From: Streptomyces sp. CB00316
GTDB taxonomy: Bacteria; Actinomycetota; Actinomycetes; Streptomycetales; Streptomycetaceae
DNA length: 64,000 nucleotides
Direction: 5' to 3'
Assembly: GCF_001905595.1 (NCBI RefSeq)
Contig: NZ_LIXI01000005.1
Span: forward strand, 558,001 to 622,000
The notes below the pieces were generated by a model. The model was not told where the DNA came from, did no database searches, and saw only the letters and a list, made by a program, of their open reading frames with translations. Shown here piece by piece: positions 8,502-18,846 of this stretch; position 1 is the first letter of the stretch; each line of letters begins with the position of its first letter. A program made the position numbers and the translations under genes.

Positions 8502-9371
8502 CTACTTCACGTCGACGTAGTCGCCCGTGGAGGAGACGGCCGCAGTGTTCGACTTGCCGGCGAAGCTGTAGCGCCAGGTTCCGTCGGCCGTGGCCTTGAC
8601 GGTGGTCTTCAGGGTGCCGGTCGAGCTGGTCTTGACCGTCCTGAGGGTCGTGTAGCTCTTGGCGCCCTTCTTCTTGAACTGGAGCTGCACGGACTGGTTG
8701 ATGTAACCCTTGTACGTACCGGTGTCCCAGTTCGCGCGGGTCAGCTTCCCGGTAACCGTGATGATCTTGCCCTTCTTCACCGGCTCCGGGGAGGCGTTCA
8801 CCGTCAGCTGCGAGAAGCTCTGGACGCGGACCCTGGAGACCGAGTAGTCCTTGAACTCGTCGCCATACTCGGTCACGGCCACAGCGCCGACGTGCCACGT
8901 GGTGGCGTCAGAGTTGATCATCTCCGCCGGATCAAGAGTGATGGTGCCCTTGCAGGTCGTGGTGGTCGCGTTGACAGCCGTGCAGGAGAGCGACTTTGCG
9001 TTGGGGCCGAAGGCGAAGCTGTCCTCGTCATCGATGGACTTACCGGTCCAGATGAACGCGGCAACACCGCCGACACCGCCGATGTCGGCGTCGGCGGTGG
9101 CCGTAGCGGAGAAGGAGACCGTCTTCTTGACCTTGGTGCCGATCACGATCGGCTTCCCGGCGTTGACAACAGCCGAGGTGATCTCCGGGGCGGCGCCCTT
9201 CGCGGTCGCACCGAACGCCTGCTTCGACGTGTCCCCGACCTTGGGCTGGACGGCCTTGAAACCGGGCTGCAGAGTCCAGGAACGCCCCTCATCGGCCTGC
9301 GCGGCCGGTACAGCGAGAGCGGAAAGAACGATGGCACCGGAAACGGCAGCCACGGTGGCACGAATTCGCAT
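8502..9371 (-). CDS. Secreted protein with C-terminal Ig-like repeat domain
   Basis: The start is set at MRIRATVAAVSG, which begins a clean Sec signal peptide cleaved after PAAQA (residue about 26). The mature protein (about 263 residues) is Thr/Ser-rich and has one cysteine pair (LSCTAV...TTCKG). Its last 90 residues (KKGKIITVTGKLTRANWD ... GDYVDVK) match a beta-sandwich module common in Streptomyces secreted proteins. No catalytic motif is visible, so it is probably an extracellular binding or structural protein. It is flanked by mobile-element debris. Confidence 0.75.
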   Translation of the reverse strand: MRIRATVAAVSGAIVLSALAVPAAQADEGRSWTLQPGFKAVQPKVGDTSKQAFGATAKGAAPEITSAVVNAGKPIVIGTKVKKTVSFSATATADADIGGVGGVAAFIWTGKSIDDEDSFAFGPNAKSLSCTAVNATTTTCKGTITLDPAEMINSDATTWHVGAVAVTEYGDEFKDYSVSRVRVQSFSQLTVNASPEPVKKGKIITVTGKLTRANWDTGTYKGYINQSVQLQFKKKGAKSYTTLRTVKTSSTGTLKTTVKATADGTWRYSFAGKSNTAAVSSTGDYVDVK

Positions 9372-9605
9372 GTGTCCCCAACGAAAGGAGGCCCCGGGGC
9401 AGAGCCCCGCGGGACCCAAGTGATCCACGAGCCGACTGGCTCACTAGAACAGACACACGAATGCGGCCGATGGTTGTACGCACAAGCCGGTCAGGTCAGC
9501 TTGTTCTTTAACCTGCTGCTGCGCCCTCAAGGGGTGCGTGGTGTACTGGTCGGCCGTCCGGCTTGTTGATGAAGGCGGCGTGAGACAGAGCGCTACGGAG
9601 CGAGC

Positions 9606-9950
9606 ATGTGGGACGGCCCCTTTTACCGAGTCAGACGCAACGGATACGAGGTCTGCTTCGTGCCCGGTGCCGGAGAGGACCTCGGCGAGGTCTGCAATGT
9701 GGACATGTGGGTCATCCGTGATGACGGCGATCGCTGGTCTGGAACCGTGTTCACTCTCGACGAGGTGCACCGGATCATGGACCGTCAGCGGCAGGCCGGC
9801 GAACCAGAGGGCGACTACTGGTGGTGCTGGGATGGCCTCATCGTGCGCGACGCGGGTGTGCAGTCGATGGTCAAGGTCATCGACGGGCTCGTTGCCGCAG
9901 GCGAGCACGAGACAGTCCTTCGCCACGTTGGGCCCGAAGAGAACGCTTGA
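9606..9950 (+). CDS. Small hypothetical protein (114 aa)
   Basis: I do not recognise this protein. It is acidic and Trp-rich (MWDGPFYRVRRNGYEV, DMWVIRDDGDRW, DYWWCWDGLIV), with a GGAG ribosome-binding site eight bases before the ATG. The size, composition and setting among mobile-element remnants are compatible with an immunity-type protein, but no cognate toxin gene is present. Confidence 0.6.
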   Translation: MWDGPFYRVRRNGYEVCFVPGAGEDLGEVCNVDMWVIRDDGDRWSGTVFTLDEVHRIMDRQRQAGEPEGDYWWCWDGLIVRDAGVQSMVKVIDGLVAAGEHETVLRHVGPEENA

Positions 9951-10087
9951 TCTCGTTGACTCCCCGGCTGACCGGACGACGCCCCGAACGTGATCGCTCG
10001 TACGGGGATTCCGGGGACGTGAACACGGCCCCCGTCTGATCCTGTGCTCCGACCAACAAGGCACTTGACCAGCGAAGGCCGTGGGGA

Positions 10088-10612
10088 ATGAGTCTGCTGC
10101 ACCACGATGTCAGGGACGAGGCGTTCGACTTCACGTCCCACTTTCGGGACGCTCCAGTGACCAGTTCATCCCCGGTTGGCCATACTCGTTCGTCGCCGCG
10201 CTGGAGACGGGCCGCACCTCGTGGTGCCAACTGCTGGACGCCATCCGTCTCGGCCCCCACGACGATGTCGCCGAGGTCACCACCGCCCAGGTCCGCCGCG
10301 TCGTGAACGACTTGATCGGCCAGGGCCAGTGGGAAGACGGCGACCCGGACATCCTGGTCGTGTTCGACGCCGGCGACGACGCCCCGCGCATGGCCTACCT
10401 CCCTACCGGCCTGCCCATCGATGTGCTCGGACGGATGCGCTCGGACCGGGTCATGCGCCGTCCGACACCTCCGCGACTGGAGTACGCCCTGGCCTACCCC
10501 CAGAGCGGGCGGCCGCCGAAGCACGGCAAGGAGTTCCGCTTCGCCAAGCCGGACACGTGGGGCGAGCCCGACGCGGATACCGTGCAGGTCACCGACACTC
10601 TGTCCGGTGGTG
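10088..10612 (+). pseudogene. Transposase remnant with internal deletion
   Basis: The first 20 residues (MSLLHHDVRDEAFDFTSHFR) match the start of a common Streptomyces transposase family. The frame then changes at about 10150-10165 and continues with FIPGWPYSFVAALETGRTSWCQLLDAIRLGP and PPKHGKEFRFAKPDTWGEPD from its middle. The N-terminal third and the whole C-terminal half, including catalytic residues, are missing. This is a dead fragment. Confidence 0.75.
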
Positions 10613-10639
10613 ACAGCCGCGAGGAAGAGGGCGGGGTGC

Positions 10640-10969
10640 GTGGGCGATGCGATCGGGCAGTTGCTGGGGGTCCGCGCCGGGCATCGCAATCAGTCCGCTG
10701 CCACTCATCGCCCCCACCCGGGTACGGCGTGGCCCCGGCAATGGCAGCAGGCGTGGCCGCGGCGTCCTGCTCGGCACTGCGCCTGCCGTCCTGCTCTCGC
10801 GCTGGGCGTGGCCGCCGTCACGGTCGCGTCCCTGCTCGGCGGCCATCCGATCCTGTTGGCGGTGGTGCTGCTGCTGTTCGTGGCCGCCGTCACTACCGCG
10901 GCACCCGCCATCGCCGAACCTGTCACCCTCACATTCGAGGCCGTCGTCAAAGGCTGCGGGGAAAGTTGA
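10640..10969 (+). pseudogene. Degenerate GAP-family membrane protein
   Basis: GTG 10640 with a GGAAGAGG site opens GDAIGQLLGV. The next frame continues with GIAISPLPLIAPT, which together resemble the N-terminus of actinobacterial GAP-family (Sap-like) membrane proteins. A later hydrophobic segment (HPILLAVVLLLFVAAVTTAAP) is in the first frame again. At least two frameshifts and a large loss make it nonfunctional. The family call rests on about 25 residues. Confidence 0.45.
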
Positions 10970-11002
10970 TGAGGCCGGGCCAGACTGGTCCCGGCCTCAT
11001 CA
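10967..11002. terminator. Hairpin terminator between converging genes
   Basis: TGATGAGGCCGGG and CCCGGCCTCATCA form a perfect 13-bp stem with a 10-base loop. It lies just past the stop of ychF and at the end of the GAP remnant, so it probably serves both strands. Confidence 0.75.
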
Positions 11003-11053
11003 GTCACTTGTACTTTCGGACTGAACTCCCCCACGTCGACAACACGGTGGAAT

Positions 11054-12142
<1,089 letters not shown>

Positions 12143-12395
12143 TTTGGCGACTTCCTGGAGTGAGGAGGGGGTCAGGGGCCCGGGGCCGGCTCAGCTGTTC
12201 GGGCCGGGTCACGGAGTGGACCGGTTCTCCAGTTTACGGGCGGGGGCGCTCGGCCCCGCACGGGTCCGCCGCAGGCCGTCTGTACACCGCCGGACAGGTC
12301 CGTTTCAGCCGTGTGGCATCGAACGCAACGCCAAGGTCGGCCAAAGCGCGTGTCCAACGCCTGATTCCTCCCGCCCCGCGACCTACGTTGTCCCC

Positions 12396-13076
12396 GTGGA
12401 GCAGCACAGGACACGTCCCCCGCAGCGCAGGCCGGCCCCGCAGGCCGCCGCCGCGCCCGCCCCTCCCGTCGCGCCGGTGCAGGGCGCCTTCGGTGAGTCC
12501 GCCACCGTCTACCGGGCGGGGGGCAGCGCCGGCGGGCGGGTGCGTGCCGTGCCGCCGGTGCTGCTCGCCCTGCGGCGGTTCCCCAATCCCCGGCTCACCG
12601 GGATCGGGGCCGGGCTGTTCGCCGCGCTGACCATGTTCGTGCTCGCCTGTGTGGACCGGCTGCTGTTCGACAGCTCCGAGATCGTCTACGGACTGCTGTT
12701 CCTGCCGGTCAGCGCGCTCACCGCGCTCTGGGTCCGGCCCGCCGACCTCGTCACCGCGCCGATCAGTGTGCCCATCGCCTTCGCCGTCGGGGTCCTCCCG
12801 ATCTCCGGCGGGTCCGCCGGCTTCGGCGGGCAGACCATGGCCCTGGTCACCGCGCTCGCCGTGCACGCCGGCTGGCTGTACGGCGGGACGCTGATCGCCG
12901 GTCTCATCGCCTCCGTACGCAAGGTCCGCCATCTGCGGGCCCGGCGGCGGTATCTGCTGGCCCAGGGGCGTACGGGAGCGGAGAAGGCCCCCCGGCCCGC
13001 GAGCCGGGCGCCCAAGAAGGTCGACGCGGCGGGCGCGCCGGCCGGGCGTGCCGAGCGCCCCCGCGCCAGCAGGTAG
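12396..13076 (+). CDS. DUF6542 membrane protein
   Basis: This 226-residue protein starts at GTG 12396 (MEQHRTRPPQRR). A Pro/Ala-rich N-terminal tail is followed by a hydrophobic block with about four helices (FPNPRLTGIGAGLFAALTMFV, IVYGLLFLPVSALTALWV, ISVPIAFAVGVLPISG, ALVTALAVHAGWLYGGTLIAG) and a basic tail. The layout matches the DUF6542 family of actinobacterial membrane proteins, whose function is unknown. It converges on ppgK with a 9-bp gap. Confidence 0.7.
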   Translation: MEQHRTRPPQRRPAPQAAAAPAPPVAPVQGAFGESATVYRAGGSAGGRVRAVPPVLLALRRFPNPRLTGIGAGLFAALTMFVLACVDRLLFDSSEIVYGLLFLPVSALTALWVRPADLVTAPISVPIAFAVGVLPISGGSAGFGGQTMALVTALAVHAGWLYGGTLIAGLIASVRKVRHLRARRRYLLAQGRTGAEKAPRPASRAPKKVDAAGAPAGRAERPRASR

Positions 13077-13085
13077 CGCCGCCCC

Positions 13086-13823
13086 CTACCTCCCCGCGGC
13101 CGCCATCGCCGCGCCGACGATCCCCGCGTTGTTCTGGAGCTCCGCCGGGACCATCTCCGCGCGGACCTTCTCGATCAGCGGCAGGAACTTCTCCGCCTTG
13201 CGGCTCACCCCGCCGCCGATGATGAACAGCTCGGGCGAGAACAGCATCTCCACGTGCAGCAGGTACTTCTGCACCCGGTGCGCCCAGTGCTGCCAGCTGA
13301 GGTCCTCGTCCTCCTTGGCCCTCGTGGAGGCACGCTTCTCCGCGTCGTGCCCGTGCAGCTCCAGGTGGCCGAGCTCGGTGTTGGGGACGAGGCGGCCGTC
13401 GACGAAGAGGGCGCTGCCGATGCCCGTACCCAGGGTCAGCATGATGACCGTGCCCTTACGGCCCCGGCCCGCGCCGAACGTCATCTCCGCGACCCCGGCC
13501 GCGTCCGCGTCGTTGAGGATCGTCACCGGTTGGCCGACCCGCTCGCCCAGCAGGGCGCGGGCGTCCGTGTCGATCCAGCCCTTGTCGACATTGGCCGCCG
13601 TGCGCGTGACGCCGTCCGTGACGACGCCCGGGAAGGTGATCCCGATGGGGCCCGACCAGTCGAAGTGGCCGACGACCTCGGCCACGCAGTCGGCCACGCG
13701 GTCGGGCGTGGCCGGATGCGGTGTCAGCACTTTGTGGCGCTCCTGCGCCAGGTCCCCTCGGTCCAGGTCCACGGGAGCGCCCTTGATCCCTGAACCGCCG
13801 ATGTCCACGCCGAAGATCTCCAT
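13086..13823 (-). CDS. ppgK: Polyphosphate glucokinase
   Basis: This 245-residue ROK-family sugar kinase starts MEIFGVDIGGSGIKGAPVDL, the phosphate-binding loop. It also has NDADAAGVAEM, the LTLGTGIGSALF second phosphate motif and ELGHLELHGHDAEKRAS, characteristic of actinobacterial PpgK. It phosphorylates glucose in the cytoplasm using polyphosphate or ATP. The long upstream extension of the frame lacks family similarity and was excluded. Confidence 0.93.
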   Translation of the reverse strand: MEIFGVDIGGSGIKGAPVDLDRGDLAQERHKVLTPHPATPDRVADCVAEVVGHFDWSGPIGITFPGVVTDGVTRTAANVDKGWIDTDARALLGERVGQPVTILNDADAAGVAEMTFGAGRGRKGTVIMLTLGTGIGSALFVDGRLVPNTELGHLELHGHDAEKRASTRAKEDEDLSWQHWAHRVQKYLLHVEMLFSPELFIIGGGVSRKAEKFLPLIEKVRAEMVPAELQNNAGIVGAAMAAAGR

Positions 13824-13869
13824 GGAAACACCGTACGGGCAGGCCGGGCGCCGTGCCCTGCTACCCGGC

Positions 13870-14901
13870 CTACTCGGCGGAAAGGGCGGCGGCCTCGGCG
13901 CGCAGGTCCCGGCGGAGCTCCTTGGGGAGGGAGAAGGTGATCGACTCGTCGGCCGTCTTGACCGTCTCCACGTCCGCGTAACCGCGCTCCGCGAGCCACT
14001 CGATGACCCCGTCGACCAGGACGTCGGGGACGGAGGCACCGGAGGTCAGGCCGACCGTCGTCACGCCCTCCAGCCACGCCTCGTCGATCTCGCTCGCGAA
14101 GTCGACCAGGTACGCGGCGTCGGCTCCGGCGTCGAGGGCGACCTCGACCATGCGGATGGAGTTCGAGGAGTTCTTGGAGCCGACCACGATGACCAGCTCG
14201 GCGTCCTCGGCCAGCTTCTTCACCGCGATCTGGCGGTTCTGCGTGGCGTAGCAGATGTCGTCGCTGGGCGGCGAGAGGAGGTTGGGGAACTTCGACTTGA
14301 GCGCGCCCACCGTCTCCATCGTCTCGTCGACGGAGAGGGTGGTCTGGGAGAGCCAGACGACCTTCGACTCGTCGCGGACCTCGATGTTCGCCACGTCATC
14401 GGGGCCGTCGACCAGTTGGATGTGGTCGGGGGCCTCGCCGGAGGTGCCGATGACCTCTTCGTGGCCCTCGTGGCCGATCAGGAGGATGTCGTAGTCCTCC
14501 TTGGCGTACCGGACGGCTTCCTTGTGGACCTTGGTGACCAGCGGGCAGGTCGCGTCGATGGTCGCGAGCTTGCGCTCGGCGGCCTCCGCGTGGACGGTGG
14601 GCGCGACTCCGTGCGCGGAGAACATCACGATGGAGCCCTCGGGGACCTCCGCGGTGACGTCCACGAAGATCGCGCCCTTCTTCTCCAGGGTCTGCACGAC
14701 GTACTTGTTGTGCACGATCTCGTGGCGGACGTAGATCGGGGCCCCGTACTGCTCCAGGGCCTTCTCGACGGCGATCACGGCGCGGTCCACGCCCGCGCAG
14801 TAGCCACGAGGTGCGGCGAGCAGGACACGACGGGTGTTACTGCGGCGCGTAGTGCCTCCGCTCGGGGTGGCGGCGGGTGACGGGCTGGGCGTTGCAGTCA
14901 T
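13870..14901 (-). CDS. ispH: 4-hydroxy-3-methylbut-2-enyl diphosphate reductase
   Basis: IspH is the last step of the MEP isoprenoid pathway and makes IPP and DMAPP through a 4Fe-4S cluster. The three cluster cysteines are visible in APRGYCAGVDRAV (C35), IDATCPLVTKVH and ICYATQNRQ. SAHGVAP and the SKNSSNSIR substrate loop are present. ATG 14901 (MTATPS) is preferred over upstream starts. At 343 residues the length is normal, with a short variable N-terminal tail. It is divergent from the permease at 15000. Confidence 0.95.
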   Translation of the reverse strand: MTATPSPSPAATPSGGTTRRSNTRRVLLAAPRGYCAGVDRAVIAVEKALEQYGAPIYVRHEIVHNKYVVQTLEKKGAIFVDVTAEVPEGSIVMFSAHGVAPTVHAEAAERKLATIDATCPLVTKVHKEAVRYAKEDYDILLIGHEGHEEVIGTSGEAPDHIQLVDGPDDVANIEVRDESKVVWLSQTTLSVDETMETVGALKSKFPNLLSPPSDDICYATQNRQIAVKKLAEDAELVIVVGSKNSSNSIRMVEVALDAGADAAYLVDFASEIDEAWLEGVTTVGLTSGASVPDVLVDGVIEWLAERGYADVETVKTADESITFSLPKELRRDLRAEAAALSAE

Positions 14902-14999
14902 GCGTCCCATCGTAAGGCCGTACCGAACAGGCGCCACGACGCCCGGGTCGGGAGACTGATGGCTGGACGGGTGCAGCGGACGGTGACTGTGGAGGGTTC

Positions 15000-16409
15000 A
15001 TGACGTCTGTCTCGGGGAGCGGTACGGGGTCGGCAGGCGGCAGCGGGGCAGGGAGCAGCGTCGAGGAGGGCAAGCTGCGGCGGACCCTCGGCTTCCGGGA
15101 CCTGGTCGTCTACGGGCTGCTGTTCATCGCCCCGATGGCCCCCGTCGGCATCTTCGGCACCCTGGACGCCAAGTCCGGCGGGTCGGTGGCCCTCGTCTAC
15201 ATCGTGGCCACCGTCGTCATGGGGTTCACCGCCTTCAGTTACGCCCAGATGGTGCGCGTCGCCCCCTTCGCCGGCTCGGTCTTCACGTATGCCCGCAAGG
15301 GGCTCGGGGAAGGGGCCGGGTTCATCGCGGGGTGGATGGCGATGCTCGACTACCTGCTGATCCCCGCCGTCGCCTACCTCTTCTCCGGGATCGCGATGAA
15401 CGCGCTGGTCCCGGAGGTGTCGCGGTGGGTGTGGACCGCGATCGCCGTGCTCGTGACCACGCTGCTCAATCTGTGGGGGGTGCGGGCGGCCGCGCGGGTC
15501 GGGTTCGCCGTGCTGGCCATGGAGATCGTGGTGCTGCTGGTCTTCGTGGTGTCGGCCGTGGTCGTCCTCGTACGGGACGGGGCGCAGCGCGGGTGGCTGA
15601 CGCCGCTCACCGGGGACTCGGCGTTCTCCATGGCGGCGGTGCTGGGCGCGGTGTCGGTGGCGGTGCTGTCGTATCTGGGGTTCGACGCCATCGCCTCGTT
15701 CGCCGAAGAGGTGACGGGTGGGTCGCGGAAGGTGGCGCGGGCGGTGCTGCTCTGTCTGGTGCTCGCGGGGTTCCTGTTCATCGCCCAGACCTACCTGGCT
15801 GCGCTGCTGGAGCCGATGAGTTCGGACGAGCTGGCGGCGGATCCGGCGGCCCAGGGGTCGGCGTTCTACGACGCGGTCGACGCCTCCGTCGGGACCTGGC
15901 TGCACGACCTGGTGGCGGTCAGCAAGGCGATCGGTGCGGCGTTCGCGGCGCTGGCGGGGCAGGCCGCCGCCGGGCGGCTGGTCTTCGCGATGGCCCGTGA
16001 ACGGCGGCTGCCGCACCTCCTCGCGAAGGTCGACCCGAAGTCGGGCGTGCCGCGCCTGGCGATCCTGGGCACGGCGATCGTGACGCTGGTGGCCGCCGTG
16101 TGGGCGGCCCGTCGCGACGACGGCCTCGACCATCTGGTGTCGGTGGTGGACATCGGGGCGCTGACCGCGTTCGTGCTGCTGCACGCGTCGGTGGTCGGAT
16201 GGTTCGTCGTACGCCGGATGTCGGGGCCGCCTGTCTGGTGGAAGCACGTGCTCTTCCCGGTGGTCGGTGCGGGGGCGCTGGTCGCCGTCATCGTGGAGGC
16301 GACGACGAGCGCCCAGGTGGTGGGGCTGTGCTGGCTGGCGGTGGGTTTCGTGGTCCTCGCGGTGCAGGGGGCGGGCGGGCGCGGGACGGAGCGCGGGGCG
16401 GAGCGCTGA
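15000..16409 (+). CDS. APC-family amino acid permease
   Basis: This 469-residue integral membrane protein has about 12 helices. The N-terminal signature LRRTLGFRDLVVYGLLFIAPMAP and the FSYAQMVRVAPFAGSVFTYARKGLGEGAGFIAGW block are diagnostic of APC-superfamily permeases. ATG 15000 follows GGAGGG. The substrate cannot be decided from sequence; relatives import amino acids or polyamines. It stands alone between ispH and xseA. Confidence 0.87.
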   Translation: MTSVSGSGTGSAGGSGAGSSVEEGKLRRTLGFRDLVVYGLLFIAPMAPVGIFGTLDAKSGGSVALVYIVATVVMGFTAFSYAQMVRVAPFAGSVFTYARKGLGEGAGFIAGWMAMLDYLLIPAVAYLFSGIAMNALVPEVSRWVWTAIAVLVTTLLNLWGVRAAARVGFAVLAMEIVVLLVFVVSAVVVLVRDGAQRGWLTPLTGDSAFSMAAVLGAVSVAVLSYLGFDAIASFAEEVTGGSRKVARAVLLCLVLAGFLFIAQTYLAALLEPMSSDELAADPAAQGSAFYDAVDASVGTWLHDLVAVSKAIGAAFAALAGQAAAGRLVFAMARERRLPHLLAKVDPKSGVPRLAILGTAIVTLVAAVWAARRDDGLDHLVSVVDIGALTAFVLLHASVVGWFVVRRMSGPPVWWKHVLFPVVGAGALVAVIVEATTSAQVVGLCWLAVGFVVLAVQGAGGRGTERGAER

Positions 16410-16502
16410 AGGAGCCTTCGCCGCACACCTCCCGTCGTGGACCGCACAGCTTCCGTTCTCGGACCGCCGTCACTGTCGGTGCGTCCCGATACGCTCGGGC
16501 GC

Positions 16503-17720
16503 ATGGCTCTCAACACGTCCGCGGAAGCACCGCTGCCCGTCGGTGAGGTGTCGCGCCTCATCGGCGGATGGATCGACCGGCTCGGTGCCATCTGGGTGGA
16601 GGGGCAGATCACCCAGCTCTCGCGGCGGCCGGGTGCCGGGGTCGTCTTCCTGACCCTGCGCGACCCGTCCCACGACATCTCGGTGAGCGTGACCTGCTTC
16701 CGGCAGGTGTTCGACCGGATCGCCGACGTGGTGAGCGAGGGCGCGCGCGTCGTCGTCCTCGCCAAACCCGAGTGGTACGCGCCCCGGGGGCAGCTGTCGC
16801 TGCGGGCCACCGACATACGGCCGGTGGGCATCGGCGAGCTGTTGGTGCGGCTGGAGCAGCTGAAGAAGTCTCTCGCCGCCGAGGGGCTCTTCGCACTGGA
16901 CCGGAAGAAGCCGCTCCCCTTTCTTCCACAGCTCATCGGGCTGGTCAGCGGGCGGGCCTCCGCCGCCGAGCGCGATGTCCTGGAGAACGCCCGCCGCCGC
17001 TGGCCCGCCGTGCGGTTCGAGGTCCGCAACACCGCCGTGCAGGGGGTGAACGCGGTCAGCCAGGTGGTCCAGGCGGTCGAGGAGCTGGATGCGCTGCCCG
17101 AGGTGGACGTGATCGTCGTGGCCCGGGGCGGCGGCAGCGTGGAGGACCTGCTGCCGTTCTCCGACGAGCAGCTGATCCGGGCCGTCGCCGCCTGCCGTAC
17201 GCCGGTGGTCTCCGCGATCGGCCACGAGCCTGACTCCCCGCTGCTGGACCTGGTGGCCGACCTGCGCGCCTCCACGCCTACGGACGCGGCCAAGAAGGTC
17301 GTACCGGACGTGGGCGAGGAGCTGGAGAAGGTGCAGCAGCTCCGGGACCGGGCGCTGCGGACCGTACGGGGGATCCTCGACCGCGAGGAGCGGGGGCTCG
17401 CGCACGCGCTGGGCCGGCCCGCGATGGAGCGGCCCCAGCGGCTGGTGGACGAGCGGGCGGCGGAGGTCGACGCGCTCGTCGGGCGGAGCCGCCGGGTGCT
17501 GGGCCATCTGCTGGACCGGGCCGACTCGGAGCTCGCGCACACCCGGGCCCGGGTCGTCTCGTTGTCTCCCTCCGCCACGCTGGAGCGGGGGTACGCGGTG
17601 CTCCAGCGGCCCGACGGCCGTGTGGTGCGCTCCCCCGACGAGGCCGGGGCGCCCGGTGAGCCGCTGCGGGCGCGGGTGTCGGAGGGCGAGTTCACGGTGC
17701 GGGTGGACGGGGGCGGGTGA
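16503..17720 (+). CDS. xseA: Exodeoxyribonuclease VII large subunit
   Basis: The protein has 405 residues, with an OB-fold nucleic-acid-binding domain (about 10-105) followed by the catalytic domain containing RGGGSVEDLLPF and the hallmark GHEPDSPLLDLVADLRASTPTDAA. A coiled-coil C-terminus ends in the LERGYAVL motif. With XseB it forms a cytoplasmic nuclease that degrades single-stranded DNA in repair. ATG 16503 (MALNTS) is the natural start. xseB follows directly. Confidence 0.95.
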   Translation: MALNTSAEAPLPVGEVSRLIGGWIDRLGAIWVEGQITQLSRRPGAGVVFLTLRDPSHDISVSVTCFRQVFDRIADVVSEGARVVVLAKPEWYAPRGQLSLRATDIRPVGIGELLVRLEQLKKSLAAEGLFALDRKKPLPFLPQLIGLVSGRASAAERDVLENARRRWPAVRFEVRNTAVQGVNAVSQVVQAVEELDALPEVDVIVVARGGGSVEDLLPFSDEQLIRAVAACRTPVVSAIGHEPDSPLLDLVADLRASTPTDAAKKVVPDVGEELEKVQQLRDRALRTVRGILDREERGLAHALGRPAMERPQRLVDERAAEVDALVGRSRRVLGHLLDRADSELAHTRARVVSLSPSATLERGYAVLQRPDGRVVRSPDEAGAPGEPLRARVSEGEFTVRVDGGG

Positions 17721-17779
17721 GCCTCGGTGACGAGGCTGGGCGCGTGGGACCGGAAGACGACAGACCTAGGGTGGATCAC

Positions 17780-18037
17780 ATGACGGACGACGGTACGGCG
17801 GCGGCTGCCGCGACGAGCACGCTCGGGTACGAGCAGGCGCGGGACGAGCTGATCGAGGTGGTTCGCCGGCTGGAGGCGGGCGGCACGACGCTGGAGGAGT
17901 CGCTGGCCCTGTGGGAGCGGGGCGAGGAGCTGGCGAGGATCTGCCGCCACTGGCTGGAGGGCGCACGGGCCCGGCTGGACGCGGCGCTGGCCCGGCCGCA
18001 GGACGAGTCCGGCGGGGGTCCGGGCTCCGACGGCTGA
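17780..18037 (+). CDS. xseB: Exodeoxyribonuclease VII small subunit
   Basis: This 85-residue helical protein has the XseB core GYEQARDELIEVVRRLEAGGTTLEESLALWERGEEL, followed by an acidic Gly-rich tail. ATG 17780 gives the usual family length. An alternative GTG at 17717 overlaps the xseA stop (GTGA) and would add 21 residues but couple translation. It forms a complex with XseA. Confidence 0.92.
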   Translation: MTDDGTAAAAATSTLGYEQARDELIEVVRRLEAGGTTLEESLALWERGEELARICRHWLEGARARLDAALARPQDESGGGPGSDG

Positions 18038-18087
18038 GCACTCGGAGAACCGGAGGAGCTGTGGAGTGGATCACTCCCCTCCGGTTT

Positions 18088-18105
18088 TAGTTGAAAGTTA
18101 ACCTA
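18088..18105. promoter_or_regulatory. Imperfect AT-rich dyad before the nitroreductase gene
   Basis: TAGTTGAAAGTTAACCTA is an A/T-rich, partly palindromic 18-mer 60 bp before the gene, in otherwise GC-rich DNA. It also contains an AGTT-N3-AGTT repeat. It looks like a repressor site (MarR or HxlR type) or the -35 region of the promoter. Confidence 0.4.
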
Positions 18106-18164
18106 CCTCTCCGTTACGGTCAGTGCGTTGTCCCCCCACGCCCTTTCGGAAGGTTTGACCCCAG

Positions 18165-18755
18165 ATGTCCCTCGTTCTTGACCCCGCCGCCCAGGACCTC
18201 CTCTTCCGCGAGGCCCGCACCGCCAACACCTTCACCGACGAGCCGGTGACCGACGAGCAGGTCGAGGCGATCTACGACCTGGTCAAGTTCGGCCCGACCG
18301 CCTTCAACCAGTCGCCGCTGCGCCTGGTCCTGGTCCGCTCGGCCGAGGGCCGCGAGCGCCTGGTGCGGCACATGGCCGAGGGCAACCGCCCGAAGACCGC
18401 CACCGCCCCGCTGGTCGCGATCCTGGCCGCCGACAACGAGTTCCACGAGGAGCTCCCGGCGCTGCTGCCGCACTTCCCGCAGGCCAAGGACATGTTCTTC
18501 GCCGAGCGCCCGGTCCGCGAGTCGGCCGCCGGCCTCAACGCCGCGCTCCAGGCCGCCTACTTCATCATCGGCGTCCGCGCCGCCGGCCTGGCCGCCGGAC
18601 CGATGACCGGCTACGACGCCGCCGGCATCCAGAAGGAGTTCCTGGACGGCGACCACACCCCGCTGATGGTCGTCAACATCGGCAAGCCGGGCGAGGACGC
18701 CTGGTTCCCGCGCAGCCCGCGCCTCTCCTACGACGAGGTCGTCACCACCGTCTGA
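18165..18755 (+). CDS. RutE-like nitroreductase / malonic semialdehyde reductase
   Basis: This 196-residue FMN-dependent nitroreductase-fold protein carries TANTFTDEPVTDEQVEAIYDLVKFGPTAFNQSPLRLVLV, ESAAGLNAALQAAYFIIGVRAAGLAAGPMTGYD and the C-terminal YDEVV. This matches the RutE/HadB group, annotated as malonic semialdehyde (3-hydroxypropionate) reductase. No rut pyrimidine-degradation genes are nearby, so the true substrate is open. It is a single-gene unit with its own promoter region and a strong terminator. Confidence 0.85.
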   Translation: MSLVLDPAAQDLLFREARTANTFTDEPVTDEQVEAIYDLVKFGPTAFNQSPLRLVLVRSAEGRERLVRHMAEGNRPKTATAPLVAILAADNEFHEELPALLPHFPQAKDMFFAERPVRESAAGLNAALQAAYFIIGVRAAGLAAGPMTGYDAAGIQKEFLDGDHTPLMVVNIGKPGEDAWFPRSPRLSYDEVVTTV

Positions 18756-18770
18756 GCGGCGACGCGGCCA

Positions 18771-18822
18771 CGCGAAGGGGCCCGGAACACCATGTGCACC
18801 ACGTGTTCCGGGCCCCTTCGCG
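18771..18822. terminator. Strong hairpin terminator
   Basis: CGCGAAGGGGCCCGGAACAC and its exact complement form a 20-bp stem with a 12-base loop. It sits between the converging nitroreductase gene and the gene at 18847. Confidence 0.85.
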
Positions 18823-18846
18823 TACGTACAGCCAGGGAGGCCGCCG

